A DNA stretch of 9,587 nt from Chitinophagales bacterium (GCA_013297575.1 JAAFHO010000159.1:1-9587); one strand, 5' to 3'. Shown: positions 1-7,398, numbered from the stretch's first letter. A program made the numbers and translations. The notes: a model not told the origin generated them from the letters alone.

Positions 1-216
1 ACCTGTAATGAGCTGCCTGCAAGAAGCAAAACGCTCTTGTTCAATAGAGTCGTTTACAATAGCATACGACAATATGCCCAAAGTATCCTCCGAACGTTTC
101 ATTTGCTGAAAAGCCTCCTTGCTAAGTGGCCCAGCAGGCATTAATTTAGTTTGCGACAAAGCGGGAAAACTAAGGGTGCACAAGCACAAAACAAGCCAAA
201 ATGGTAATTTATTCAT
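1..216 (-). CDS. N-terminal part of an exported protein of unknown function (3' end outside window)
   Basis: The frame opens with ATG at 216-214 and stays open for 72 codons to base 1, so the C-terminal part lies beyond the window. Residues 1-21 form a convincing signal peptide: MNK, a hydrophobic core (LPFWLVLCLCTLSF), then a PALSQ-type cleavage site. Cys11 and Cys13 lie inside the hydrophobic core and do not form a clear lipobox, so signal peptidase I export is more likely than lipidation. The visible mature part is mostly helical and charged (SKEAFQQMKRSEDTLGILS..., then DSIEQERFASCRQLI). I recognise no domain. It vaguely recalls a group of uncharacterised secreted Bacteroidota proteins, but that is memory, not a search. 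The start is supported by the signal peptide and by AGCAGG a few bases upstream of the ATG. It is transcribed away from the macroglobulin gene across a 215-bp divergent gap, so the two may share a control region. Confidence 0.8.
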   Translation of the reverse strand, partial: MNKLPFWLVLCLCTLSFPALSQTKLMPAGPLSKEAFQQMKRSEDTLGILSYAIVNDSIEQERFASCRQLITG

Positions 217-310
217 AACCTGCTTAGAAACGCATTTTGGGGATAGAAATTTTATTTGTTAAAATTTTAGGTCAATCCATACGGGATTTATCTTTCCAAT
301 TAATCGACCA

Positions 311-318
311 CAAAGGTA
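311..318 (-). promoter_or_regulatory. Possible Bacteroidota -7 element for the leftward gene
   Basis: The plus strand reads CAAAGGTA, which is TACCTTTG on the minus strand, a full match to the Bacteroidota TAnnTTTG -7 consensus. It would start a transcript near 304-306 with a leader of about 90 nt before the ATG at 216. No TTTG -33 element sits at the usual distance. The nearest TTG on the minus strand is at 347-345, with a spacer of about 26 bp, which is too long. The call rests on the -7 box and its position only. Confidence 0.35.
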
Positions 319-325
319 CTATTTT

Positions 326-333
326 TAACTTTG
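326..333 (+). promoter_or_regulatory. Possible Bacteroidota -7 element for the macroglobulin gene
   Basis: TAACTTTG matches the TAnnTTTG consensus in full and lies 98 bp upstream of the ATG at 432. A start near 338-341 would leave a leader of about 90 nt. No TTG is present at the -33 spacing, so the promoter is weak or activator-dependent if it is real. It forms an inverted pair with the box at 311-318, only 7 bp away. Confidence 0.3.
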
Positions 334-431
334 ATTGTTTTATGCAATATCGTACCAATGCGCATCATAACGGGCAACTTGTATTACTGAACCGGCTAAT
401 CGCCATTTTCACTCATCTAAAATTGTAAATT

Positions 432-3400
432 ATGTTCTATTCTTTTGCACTCTGGATCTGTTCCTTATTAGCATCTTCACAATATTACTCCGATTTCAAA
501 CAACCCGATTACAAAACCCAACAAGACACGACGTTTTTTGATCTCCTAACAAATCGGTTGCAACAACGCAAAGCCGCCACTGCACCCGAAAAAGTTTACC
601 TACACATTGATCGAACACTCTTGGAACCCGGTGAATCGGTTTGGTTTGCCGCTTATGTCCGCAATGCCGATAATCTACAACCGTCCATTATGAGCGATGT
701 AGTGTATGTAGAGGTACTCAATCCCCAACAACAAATCCTGCAAACGATGCAATTAGACGCATCAACTGGGGCGGCTAAAGGTGAATACAACTTTTCATTC
801 GATTTGCCCGGCGGCACCTACAAACTACGCGCCTATACACAATGGATGAAAAACACCAGCGAGGTATTTGAACGCACCATTACTTTACAAAAAACAGTAT
901 TACCCAATTTAAACCTCAAAATGGAATTTGAGCAAAAGGCGTACGGCCCAGGGGATATCAGTATTGCCCGTTTAGATGCACATGCTTTAGACAATACTGC
1001 TTTATCCATGACCGAAATAAAGGGCAGTATCCGCTTAAATGGGCAAGAAATAGGTACTTGTTCTGCCCAAACAGACCAAAATGGACGCGGATACCTGCGT
1101 TTTGAACTCCCCAAAGACCTACAAACGACCGATGGTTTGCTCCAAGTGCAAATACAACACAACGGACGTACGGAATCCATTTCACGAGCAATTCCCATTG
1201 TGCTTAACCACATTGATCTGGCATTTTTCCCAGAAGGTGGTGATGCCATAGTAGGACTCCCCTGCCGCATGGCTTTCAAGGCCACCAATGAATTTGGAAA
1301 GGCCGCCGATATTGAAGGGGAAATATTAAATGAAAATGGCCAAATTGTGTCAACATTCAGCAGTTACCACAACGGAATGGGTGCTTTTGAATTTATACCC
1401 AATAGCAGTAAATGCCACGCTCGGATTACCAAACCATTTGAAAGCGATGAACTGATCGCGCTACCCGACGCAAAAACAAATGGGTATGCGCTGCGTGTTC
1501 AGTCCATGGACAACCAAAAAGCAATTGTCGAAATAAATGGCACCAAAAGAGGAAAATTGCACCTAGTGGTTGTAGCACAAGATAGCATTGTGCAATATAA
1601 ATCCATCCAACTCGCTACGGATGAAACCCAAAAAGTACTTATCCCAACGGCAAATCTTCCAATGGGTATTGTACGTGTCACTCTATTCGATGACAAAAAA
1701 AATGCTCTCGCAGAGCGGTTGTTCTTTGCAGGCCATGAGCGCAGTTTGAAAGTAGAAATACAAACGGATAAAGCGCAATATTTACCGAGGCAAGCCGTAA
1801 ATATGCAATTATCTGTACGCGACAACCTAGGGAAACCCGTAAAAGGGCGGTTTTCATTGGCAGTTTGCGACGAAAACCAATTGGTTTTTGCCGATGACAA
1901 GCAAGGCCATATCTTAGCATCTATGTTGCTAGAACAGGAAGTGCGGGGTGAAATTGAAGAGCCAAATTTCTATTTTGATCCTAAAGAACCCAAATCACAA
2001 CAAGCCTTGGAATATTTATTAATGACACAGGGCTGGCGTAGATTTCAATGGAAAGAGGTACTCGACGGCACTCCATTTAAGCCACAATTTGCGGCTCAAA
2101 AAAAGATTCTAGCAGGCGTAATATACGATGACTGGCAAAACCCAATGCCCTTTCATACCATCAATTTATATCCTAACGGCCCATCACAAAAGACGGATGA
2201 AAATGGTAAATTCAGGTTTGCTGGTTTTGATCTGACTAAATACTCCCATATTCAATATCAAGGCGATCGTTATTTCCCAATTAATGGAATCTATACTGAT
2301 TTGGTTGTATTTAGCAGTGAACCTACTGCTGGGAATTATCTTTTGAGTGTGGCGCCGACAAAAGGCAACAAGACCGTATTTGCAGGTAATATTTTAGGCG
2401 ATAATACCGAACCCATTGTTGGTCCATCTGTAAAATTATTTCAAAATGGTAAATTAATCAAAACTATAATTACTGACATGGATGGTAATTTTAAGATTGA
2501 ACTTTTGCCTGGGAAATACGACTTAATGGCAAATTATACTGGCTTTTCGACTTTTAAGTTGGGAAAACTAGAAATTAAAGCAATGTATAAAACAGATATT
2601 TTAATCAACTTAGAAGGCGGGATACTACTCGATGAAGTGTTGGTAACTAGTCCAACAATAAAAATTATGAAGCGAGATTTTGCATCCGGTGGGCAGACAT
2701 TAACAAGCGAGCAGATTTCATCTAGACCATCTAAATCTAAAGCACGAAAAGAAAAGGCAAAAAGTCGCGCAGGCGCAGCAATAGCACCTCCTCCCCCACC
2801 AGCAATGAATATAAAACCTGAAAACGTGCAAGAAAAGGTAGCAGACTTTGCAAACTTGGCAGCACCTATGGAGGTATTTGCCGACGCATTATATGTCGAA
2901 GAACAAGTACTCGTAGTGCCTGAGCCCATTATTGCTAGAAAATTTGATATTGATGCCATACCTGGTATGAAAAGAGCAATCGACGAAGAGGAAAAATCTG
3001 CTTCAAAAGACCGGATTGCGGACGACCGCAAACAGGCACCGAACAATCAATTTGGTACACGATCTTTCCAATATACGCAAATTCGCGAATTTTATGCGCC
3101 AAAATATGAATCGCAAAGCAGTTCCAATACCTTGCGCAACGATTTCCGCAAAACCCTATACTGGAATCCAGATATTAAAACCGACGAACATGGTTATGCC
3201 CAATTACAGTTTTTTACCTCCGATGCCATTAGTAATTTTAGGGCAACCATCGAAGGATTTGGAGCAAAAGGTCAAATTGCACATACTGAAAAACTATTTT
3301 TTGTGCAAAAACCTGTGGATCTGAGTGCAAATGTACCTGCTTATATCATTTCAGGCGATACGCTGCAATTGATGGTGTTGATGACCAATCATACCCAATA

Positions 3401-5198
3401 TCCAGCGTCGGGTGAACTTGAAATATCTGTGCCAAAACACTTTACAGCATTAGGAAATTTAGCCAAAAACGCCATTGCGGAACCAGGCCAAACCAAAATT
3501 ATTCCGATGCGTTTTCTAGTAGGTCAATTGCGTCCAGAAGAAGATCCCAACGGATTTATTTCCGTAGCATTAAGCAACGCAGAAGCCATTACCGATGGAT
3601 TTACGGTGCCTATAAAAACATTACAACGTGGTTTCCCTACGCGTTTTGTCATGTCGAACAATGCACCAGCTAGTCATTTTCAGTTTGACCTCAAACAGCC
3701 CATTGCTGGCTCTATCACGGCAAAACTAACGGCCTATCCCAATACATTAACCGATGTATTGAAAGGCATGGAGCGCATGTTGAACCAGCCTAACGGTTGT
3801 TTTGAGCAGGTAAGTAGTAGCAATTATCCCAATTTATTGGTATTGGATTTGTTGCGCAGTACAGGCACCTTACTACCCGAGGTGGAAGCACGCGCCATGC
3901 AATACCTGCAAGATGGTTACCAAAAACTGGCGGCTTATGAGTGCAAAAGTGGTGGTTTTGACTGGTGGGGGCGCGACCCAGGACACGAAGGACTTACTGC
4001 TTATGGATTACTGGAGTTTAAAGACATGTCCAATGTATTTAAAATTGATAAAAGCATCTTAGACCGCACCATAAAATGGTTATTGAGCCGCCGCGACGGC
4101 AATGGTGGTTGGATACGCCGCCAAGATCATTTGGATTCTTGGAACAACAACGATATGTTAGGGGCATATATCGCATGGGCAACTACCGAAGCGGGCTACC
4201 AACAACAATTTCAACCAGAAATAGAGGCGGCTTACCAGCAAGCACTCCAAAGCGATGACGCTTATCAACTAGCACTGATGGCCAATGCGTTTATGCGCCA
4301 AAAAGATCAACGTGCCGATGAAATTTTACAAAAACTATTAGCTAGACAAGAAAAAGACGGCTCTTGGACAGGAAAAACACATTCCGTAACGCACAGCCAA
4401 GGAAAAGCATTGAGTATTGAAACAACAGCATTGGTCGTGATGGCTTTATTGCAGGGACAACAAAACAATACTCCCATTACCAACGCCATACAATTCCTTT
4501 CCGCATCCAAAAACGAGTATGGCTACGGCAATACCCAAAGCACGGTCATGGCCATGCGCGCATTGGTACAATACGCCAAAAAAGTACAAAATAAAGCAGC
4601 GGATACCAAATTGATTGTACAGGTCAACGGCAAAAAAGTAGCAGCGATTGCCTTTAACGCTAAGGAAAATAAACCTATGGAAATCAATGACTTGGCGCAG
4701 TATTTAACATCTGGTCAACAAGATGTAGCAATTAGTTTTGAGCCCAAAAACGCTCAAGTCCCTTTTGATTTAGAAATCCAGTACACCAGCCTCCAACCTG
4801 CGGATGCGCCAAATTGTCCTTTACAATTCACAACAAATATAACAGAAACACAAGTTGGTACAGGCGCAATAGTTCGTTTTACAGCGACACTCTCAAATAG
4901 TACCGCAACGCCACTTGCTTCACCAATGGCGATCTTGGGTATGCCTGCTGGCCTCACACTTCAACCTTGGCAATTGAAGAAGTTACAAGACGAACATTTG
5001 ATTGATTTTTATGAAATTTGGGATGGTTTTGTTGTTTTTCATTTTGAAAGTTTAGCCGCCAATAGCAAGCGAACATTAAATTTGGACCTTCGTGCAGATA
5101 TAGCCGGAACGTTTGAAGCCCCCGCAAGTTTGGCCTATTTGTATTATAATAATGAGCAACGAATATGGTCCAAACCCCAACGGATTTGTGTCCGGTAG
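432..5198 (+). CDS. Exported alpha-2-macroglobulin family protein (YfaS/MG2 type) with CRD domains
   Basis: A 1588-residue bacterial alpha-2-macroglobulin, a surface or periplasmic trap expected to capture attacking proteases covalently after bait cleavage. Residues 1-17 look like a short signal peptide without a lipobox. An MG2-like domain begins near residue 54 (KVYLHIDRTLLEPGESVWF), followed by further beta domains to about 545, including a bait-preceding domain near 440-545. Two carboxypeptidase-regulatory-like domains follow at about 557-620 and 647-728. Residues 764-790 are basic and then proline-rich. The conserved A2M domain is near 901-990 (YWNPDIKTDEHG). The thioester motif is PNGCFEQ with Cys1123 and Gln1126, both bond-forming residues present. 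The alpha/alpha-toroid includes GGFDWWGRDPGHEGLTAYG from 1174 and YGNTQSTVMAMRAL. A C-terminal beta region runs to 1588. ATG 432 is the first start after an in-frame TAA at 426-428; the next Met is residue 87. No penicillin-binding protein 1C gene, a frequent partner of E. coli YfhM-type proteins, adjoins it here. The stop lies inside a palindromic repeat. Confidence 0.93.
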   Translation: MFYSFALWICSLLASSQYYSDFKQPDYKTQQDTTFFDLLTNRLQQRKAATAPEKVYLHIDRTLLEPGESVWFAAYVRNADNLQPSIMSDVVYVEVLNPQQQILQTMQLDASTGAAKGEYNFSFDLPGGTYKLRAYTQWMKNTSEVFERTITLQKTVLPNLNLKMEFEQKAYGPGDISIARLDAHALDNTALSMTEIKGSIRLNGQEIGTCSAQTDQNGRGYLRFELPKDLQTTDGLLQVQIQHNGRTESISRAIPIVLNHIDLAFFPEGGDAIVGLPCRMAFKATNEFGKAADIEGEILNENGQIVSTFSSYHNGMGAFEFIPNSSKCHARITKPFESDELIALPDAKTNGYALRVQSMDNQKAIVEINGTKRGKLHLVVVAQDSIVQYKSIQLATDETQKVLIPTANLPMGIVRVTLFDDKKNALAERLFFAGHERSLKVEIQTDKAQYLPRQAVNMQLSVRDNLGKPVKGRFSLAVCDENQLVFADDKQGHILASMLLEQEVRGEIEEPNFYFDPKEPKSQQALEYLLMTQGWRRFQWKEVLDGTPFKPQFAAQKKILAGVIYDDWQNPMPFHTINLYPNGPSQKTDENGKFRFAGFDLTKYSHIQYQGDRYFPINGIYTDLVVFSSEPTAGNYLLSVAPTKGNKTVFAGNILGDNTEPIVGPSVKLFQNGKLIKTIITDMDGNFKIELLPGKYDLMANYTGFSTFKLGKLEIKAMYKTDILINLEGGILLDEVLVTSPTIKIMKRDFASGGQTLTSEQISSRPSKSKARKEKAKSRAGAAIAPPPPPAMNIKPENVQEKVADFANLAAPMEVFADALYVEEQVLVVPEPIIARKFDIDAIPGMKRAIDEEEKSASKDRIADDRKQAPNNQFGTRSFQYTQIREFYAPKYESQSSSNTLRNDFRKTLYWNPDIKTDEHGYAQLQFFTSDAISNFRATIEGFGAKGQIAHTEKLFFVQKPVDLSANVPAYIISGDTLQLMVLMTNHTQYPASGELEISVPKHFTALGNLAKNAIAEPGQTKIIPMRFLVGQLRPEEDPNGFISVALSNAEAITDGFTVPIKTLQRGFPTRFVMSNNAPASHFQFDLKQPIAGSITAKLTAYPNTLTDVLKGMERMLNQPNGCFEQVSSSNYPNLLVLDLLRSTGTLLPEVEARAMQYLQDGYQKLAAYECKSGGFDWWGRDPGHEGLTAYGLLEFKDMSNVFKIDKSILDRTIKWLLSRRDGNGGWIRRQDHLDSWNNNDMLGAYIAWATTEAGYQQQFQPEIEAAYQQALQSDDAYQLALMANAFMRQKDQRADEILQKLLARQEKDGSWTGKTHSVTHSQGKALSIETTALVVMALLQGQQNNTPITNAIQFLSASKNEYGYGNTQSTVMAMRALVQYAKKVQNKAADTKLIVQVNGKKVAAIAFNAKENKPMEINDLAQYLTSGQQDVAISFEPKNAQVPFDLEIQYTSLQPADAPNCPLQFTTNITETQVGTGAIVRFTATLSNSTATPLASPMAILGMPAGLTLQPWQLKKLQDEHLIDFYEIWDGFVVFHFESLAANSKRTLNLDLRADIAGTFEAPASLAYLYYNNEQRIWSKPQRICVR

Positions 5199-5219
5199 AG
5201 ACGTTGCACAGCAACGTCT
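5195..5219. repeat. Palindromic repeat, copy 1, overlapping the macroglobulin stop codon
   Basis: The sequence starts GTAGAGACGTTGC. It contains a perfect 9-bp inverted repeat, AGACGTTGC (5199-5207) and GCAACGTCT (5211-5219), with the loop ACA. The TAG at 5196-5198 that ends the macroglobulin gene belongs to the repeat unit, as comparison with copy 2 (GTAGAGACGTT at 5303) shows. The right arm is degenerate: it lacks the CTAC found at the end of copy 2. Similar GTAGAGACGTTGC palindromes are, from memory, dispersed in some Bacteroidota and cyanobacterial genomes. That needs a genome search. Confidence 0.8.
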
Positions 5220-5220
5220 A

Positions 5221-5287
5221 AAATCACGGGGAAATCACGGGAAAATCACGGGAAAATCACGGGAAAATATACGGGAATACCGCGGGA
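5221..5287. repeat. 11-bp tandem repeat array (AAATCACGGGA)
   Basis: Four near-identical 11-bp units start at 5221, 5232, 5243 and 5254. The first ends in G, the other three in A. A 12-bp variant (AAATATACGGGA, 5265-5276) and a degenerate unit ending CGCGGGA (5277-5287) follow. The array lies exactly between the two palindromic repeats. The units are shorter than CRISPR repeats and have no spacers, so this is a simple tandem array, likely variable in copy number between strains. Confidence 0.85.
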
Positions 5288-5293
5288 ATACAC

Positions 5294-5341
5294 GCGTATG
5301 GTGTAGAGACGTTTCAGTGCAACGTCTCTACGCCCATACGC
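5294..5341. repeat. Palindromic repeat, copy 2, within a longer hairpin
   Basis: The core arms GTAGAGACGTT (5303-5313) and AACGTCTCTAC (5321-5331) pair perfectly over 11 bp around the loop TCAGTGC. The stem continues outward through a G-T pair and a bulged base, then GCGTATG (5294-5300) pairs with CATACGC (5335-5341). The core is the same unit as at 5195-5219. On the plus strand it is not followed by a T-run, so it is not an obvious intrinsic terminator for the macroglobulin transcript, though it could stabilise the 3' end of that mRNA. Confidence 0.8.
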
Positions 5342-5346
5342 CCCAT

Positions 5347-5389
5347 AAAAAAAACATCCAATTAATTCAAATCGAATTAATTGGATGTT
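5347..5389 (-). terminator. Rho-independent terminator of the lytic transglycosylase gene
   Basis: A perfect 16-bp stem, AACATCCAATTAATTC (5353-5368) and its complement (5374-5389), encloses the 5-nt loop AAATC. Read on the minus strand, the stem runs into eight T residues (plus-strand A run 5347-5354), the classic form of an intrinsic terminator. It lies 25 bp past the transglycosylase stop. On the plus strand the stem is followed by C and ten A residues, so it should not terminate the macroglobulin transcript in the same manner. Confidence 0.88.
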
Positions 5390-5413
5390 CAAAAAAAAAA
5401 TTTATAAAACCCT

Positions 5414-7162
5414 CTATTTCAATTCCTTAATACGCACCAACATACCCGCTTTTAACTCAGCAGTATTATTCAAGCGCATCAAAGCATCTTCGGAAACACT
5501 ATAACGGCGTGCAAGATCGCCCAATGTTTCTTTATCTTTTACCTTATGAAACAAGTATTGCGTTTGTGTACCAGATGATGTCTTAATAATTGTTGTCGAA
5601 GAAGTAGGTTTTGCGGTAACAGGGATAGCCGATGCTGTACCCGTTGAGGCAGAAGGTTTAACAAGCGTTGCAGCACTACTTCCAGTATTTGAACCAACTG
5701 GAACAGCAGCAGCACTCACCGTAGGTTTTGCTGGTGTAGCACCAACAGTTGCCTTTGTCGGTGGATTTGTAGCAGGTCTAATAATCGTAGTAACCGTTGT
5801 AGAACCACCATTCGGAGAAGGTTTTGTAGAAGTAACAGTGGTTGCAGGTGCTGTAGAAGGCTTCGGAGCAGTTGCATTAGAAGGCACTCTGACAGGCGAA
5901 GCAGGCACCTCCGTTTTGATAGCAGCCGCGACATCAATGCCACCTACATGCTTGATAACATGGACTGGGTGCCATAATTTAACTGTTTGATTGGCATATA
6001 CATAAGGGTTAACCAATTTATTCCAAACCCTCAACTGCACACCACTTGCGCCAATTTTTGCAGCAAAGCGATCAGCCAAATCAGTTTCAGATACCGCAAC
6101 ATTGGTGAAATAATATTGATTCTCCTTAGTAGTACCATCGCCGCTCACATTAGCGTATTCGCTTCCATCTAAACGATAAGTGCTACCTCCAAGACCATTC
6201 AAATGACGCACCATAGCAGGCATCACACGTTTGGGCAGTGTTAAATAATATCCACGTTTGGAAGGCGGAATATACGAACGACGAAAACCCGGATTCAGAT
6301 CTGATACCATCTGATAACTCAATCCAGTTGCTTTTGCAATGGCTGAAAAAGAAATGCCATCATATACAGAGATATGATCCGTAAGTTGCTCGTCCAATTC
6401 TGGGAAATCGGGTTCGAGGTTATGTTCGTTATAAAAATTGCAGATATACGTCGCAGCGATAAATGCAGGTACATAATTGCGCGTTTCTTCGGGAAGGAAA
6501 CGTTGAATCACCCAATAATTACGGCTACCCGCTCTTTTGATCGCGCCATTAACGCGATTAGGACCACTATTATACGCGGCCAGTGCAAGCGCCCAATCAT
6601 TATACTGGTTAAACAAATGTTTTAGATACTTGGCAGCACCTTCAGTTGATTTAACAACGTTGTTGCGTTCGTCGATAGCCGAATTGATTTGCATGCCGTA
6701 GTCCAAACCCGTTGCAGGCATAAATTGCCACAAACCCGAAGCCCCTACACGAGAAACGGCGTTAGCATTCAATGCCGACTCTACTACAGACAAATACTTT
6801 AAAGCATCTGGCACATCATTTTCCAACAGTTTCTTTTCAAACAATGGAAAATAAGTCACCATTTTACTTAATAATCGCTTTGTTTTCTCAGGACGAGTCA
6901 AGTAGTGCATGATATAACTTTTCACTACCCTTGTATTGCGTAAGTCAACGCAACTCGTCATTTGACTTAACCGATCATTAATTTCTTTGTCGGTAACATT
7001 TTTGACAACATAAGGTGATTTGGCTACTAATCTCGCAGTTGCTGCGGAATCCGCTTCTACATCGGACATTTCCTCGTACTGGCTATAAACCGATGGTGAG
7101 GCGAAAAAAAAGAAAGTCAGTCCTACAACAAAACGACTGACACGAGAGAGGCTCAACGACAT
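5414..7162 (-). CDS. mltD: Exported MltD-type membrane-bound/periplasmic lytic transglycosylase with LysM domains
   Basis: A 582-residue family 1 lytic transglycosylase, which cleaves the MurNAc-GlcNAc bond of peptidoglycan to leave 1,6-anhydroMurNAc ends. Residues 1-27 are a signal peptide (FVVGLTFFFFASPSVYS, cut before Gln28) with no lipobox, unlike lipidated E. coli MltD. The catalytic SLT domain spans about 110-250. Catalytic Glu128 lies in SVVES, followed by GASGLWQFMPATG (140-152) and ALALAAYNSGPNRV (191-204), the standard motifs. A LysM-like segment at about 263-310 contains AIAKATGLSYQMVSDLNP, and a degenerate one may lie at 350-400. A Thr/Ser/Pro/Ala-rich linker covers about 420-533. 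A good C-terminal LysM at about 537-580 has the pattern DLARRYSVSEDALMRLNN. The ATG at 7162 is fixed by the signal peptide; the leader is A/T-rich with no Shine-Dalgarno sequence, normal for the phylum. The gene converges on the macroglobulin gene and has its own terminator. The symbol is by family; true orthology to E. coli mltD is not shown. Confidence 0.92.
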   Translation of the reverse strand: MSLSLSRVSRFVVGLTFFFFASPSVYSQYEEMSDVEADSAATARLVAKSPYVVKNVTDKEINDRLSQMTSCVDLRNTRVVKSYIMHYLTRPEKTKRLLSKMVTYFPLFEKKLLENDVPDALKYLSVVESALNANAVSRVGASGLWQFMPATGLDYGMQINSAIDERNNVVKSTEGAAKYLKHLFNQYNDWALALAAYNSGPNRVNGAIKRAGSRNYWVIQRFLPEETRNYVPAFIAATYICNFYNEHNLEPDFPELDEQLTDHISVYDGISFSAIAKATGLSYQMVSDLNPGFRRSYIPPSKRGYYLTLPKRVMPAMVRHLNGLGGSTYRLDGSEYANVSGDGTTKENQYYFTNVAVSETDLADRFAAKIGASGVQLRVWNKLVNPYVYANQTVKLWHPVHVIKHVGGIDVAAAIKTEVPASPVRVPSNATAPKPSTAPATTVTSTKPSPNGGSTTVTTIIRPATNPPTKATVGATPAKPTVSAAAVPVGSNTGSSAATLVKPSASTGTASAIPVTAKPTSSTTIIKTSSGTQTQYLFHKVKDKETLGDLARRYSVSEDALMRLNNTAELKAGMLVRIKELK

Positions 7163-7369
7163 AAAATACGTCTTAAGTTTAAATGGATCAAAAATGTTAA
7201 TATTGTTCGGAATTCGAACGGGTCTTGAGATCGAAATATTATTGTGTAGAAAGAACGTTTGTTTACAACAAAAATTGTGTGGGCAATTTTGAATACTAAC
7301 CTACCAAATTTTCCTTGTCTTGTCAAAATGGAACACAAATATCCGAATAAAAACCTTTACGCAGGATAT

Positions 7370-7391
7370 AACAGTTAAATATTTAACAGTT
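7370..7391. repeat. AT-rich imperfect palindrome
   Basis: The core GTTAAATATTTAAC (7374-7387) is a perfect 14-bp palindrome. Beyond one mismatched pair (7373/7388), three more pairs match (7370-7372 with 7389-7391). A dyad of this size upstream of the transglycosylase could be a dimeric regulator site, but AT-rich palindromes also arise by chance, and the position is more than 200 bp from the gene start. Confidence 0.45.
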
Positions 7392-7398
7392 TGAAGTT

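Noticed and set aside
237..428. 63-codon plus-strand frame just upstream of the macroglobulin gene
   Set aside because: It spans the divergent promoter region, has no recognisable motif or credible ribosome site, and is short enough to arise by chance.
833..1288. 151-codon minus-strand frame inside the macroglobulin gene
   Set aside because: It is antisense to conserved MG-domain coding sequence with no family-like motif or signal.
2534..3046. 170-codon minus-strand frame inside the macroglobulin gene
   Set aside because: It is antisense to well-supported coding sequence, and its Ser/Ala/Gly-rich runs are just the complement of the low-complexity segment.
5221..5287. Possible CRISPR array
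   Set aside because: Repeat units are 11 bp and contiguous, with no spacers and no cas genes nearby.
5294..5341. Intrinsic terminator for the macroglobulin transcript
   Set aside because: The stem is strong, but the plus strand continues into CCCATAAAAAAAA with no T-run, so it does not meet the criterion.
5113..5430. 105-codon plus-strand frame across the macroglobulin 3' end and repeat cluster
   Set aside because: Its product is mostly the translation of tandem repeats and hairpins, and it overlaps a gene and a terminator.
7153..7338. 61-codon minus-strand frame upstream of and overlapping the transglycosylase
   Set aside because: It overlaps the signal-peptide-coding start by 10 bp, has no motif, and lies in the likely promoter region.
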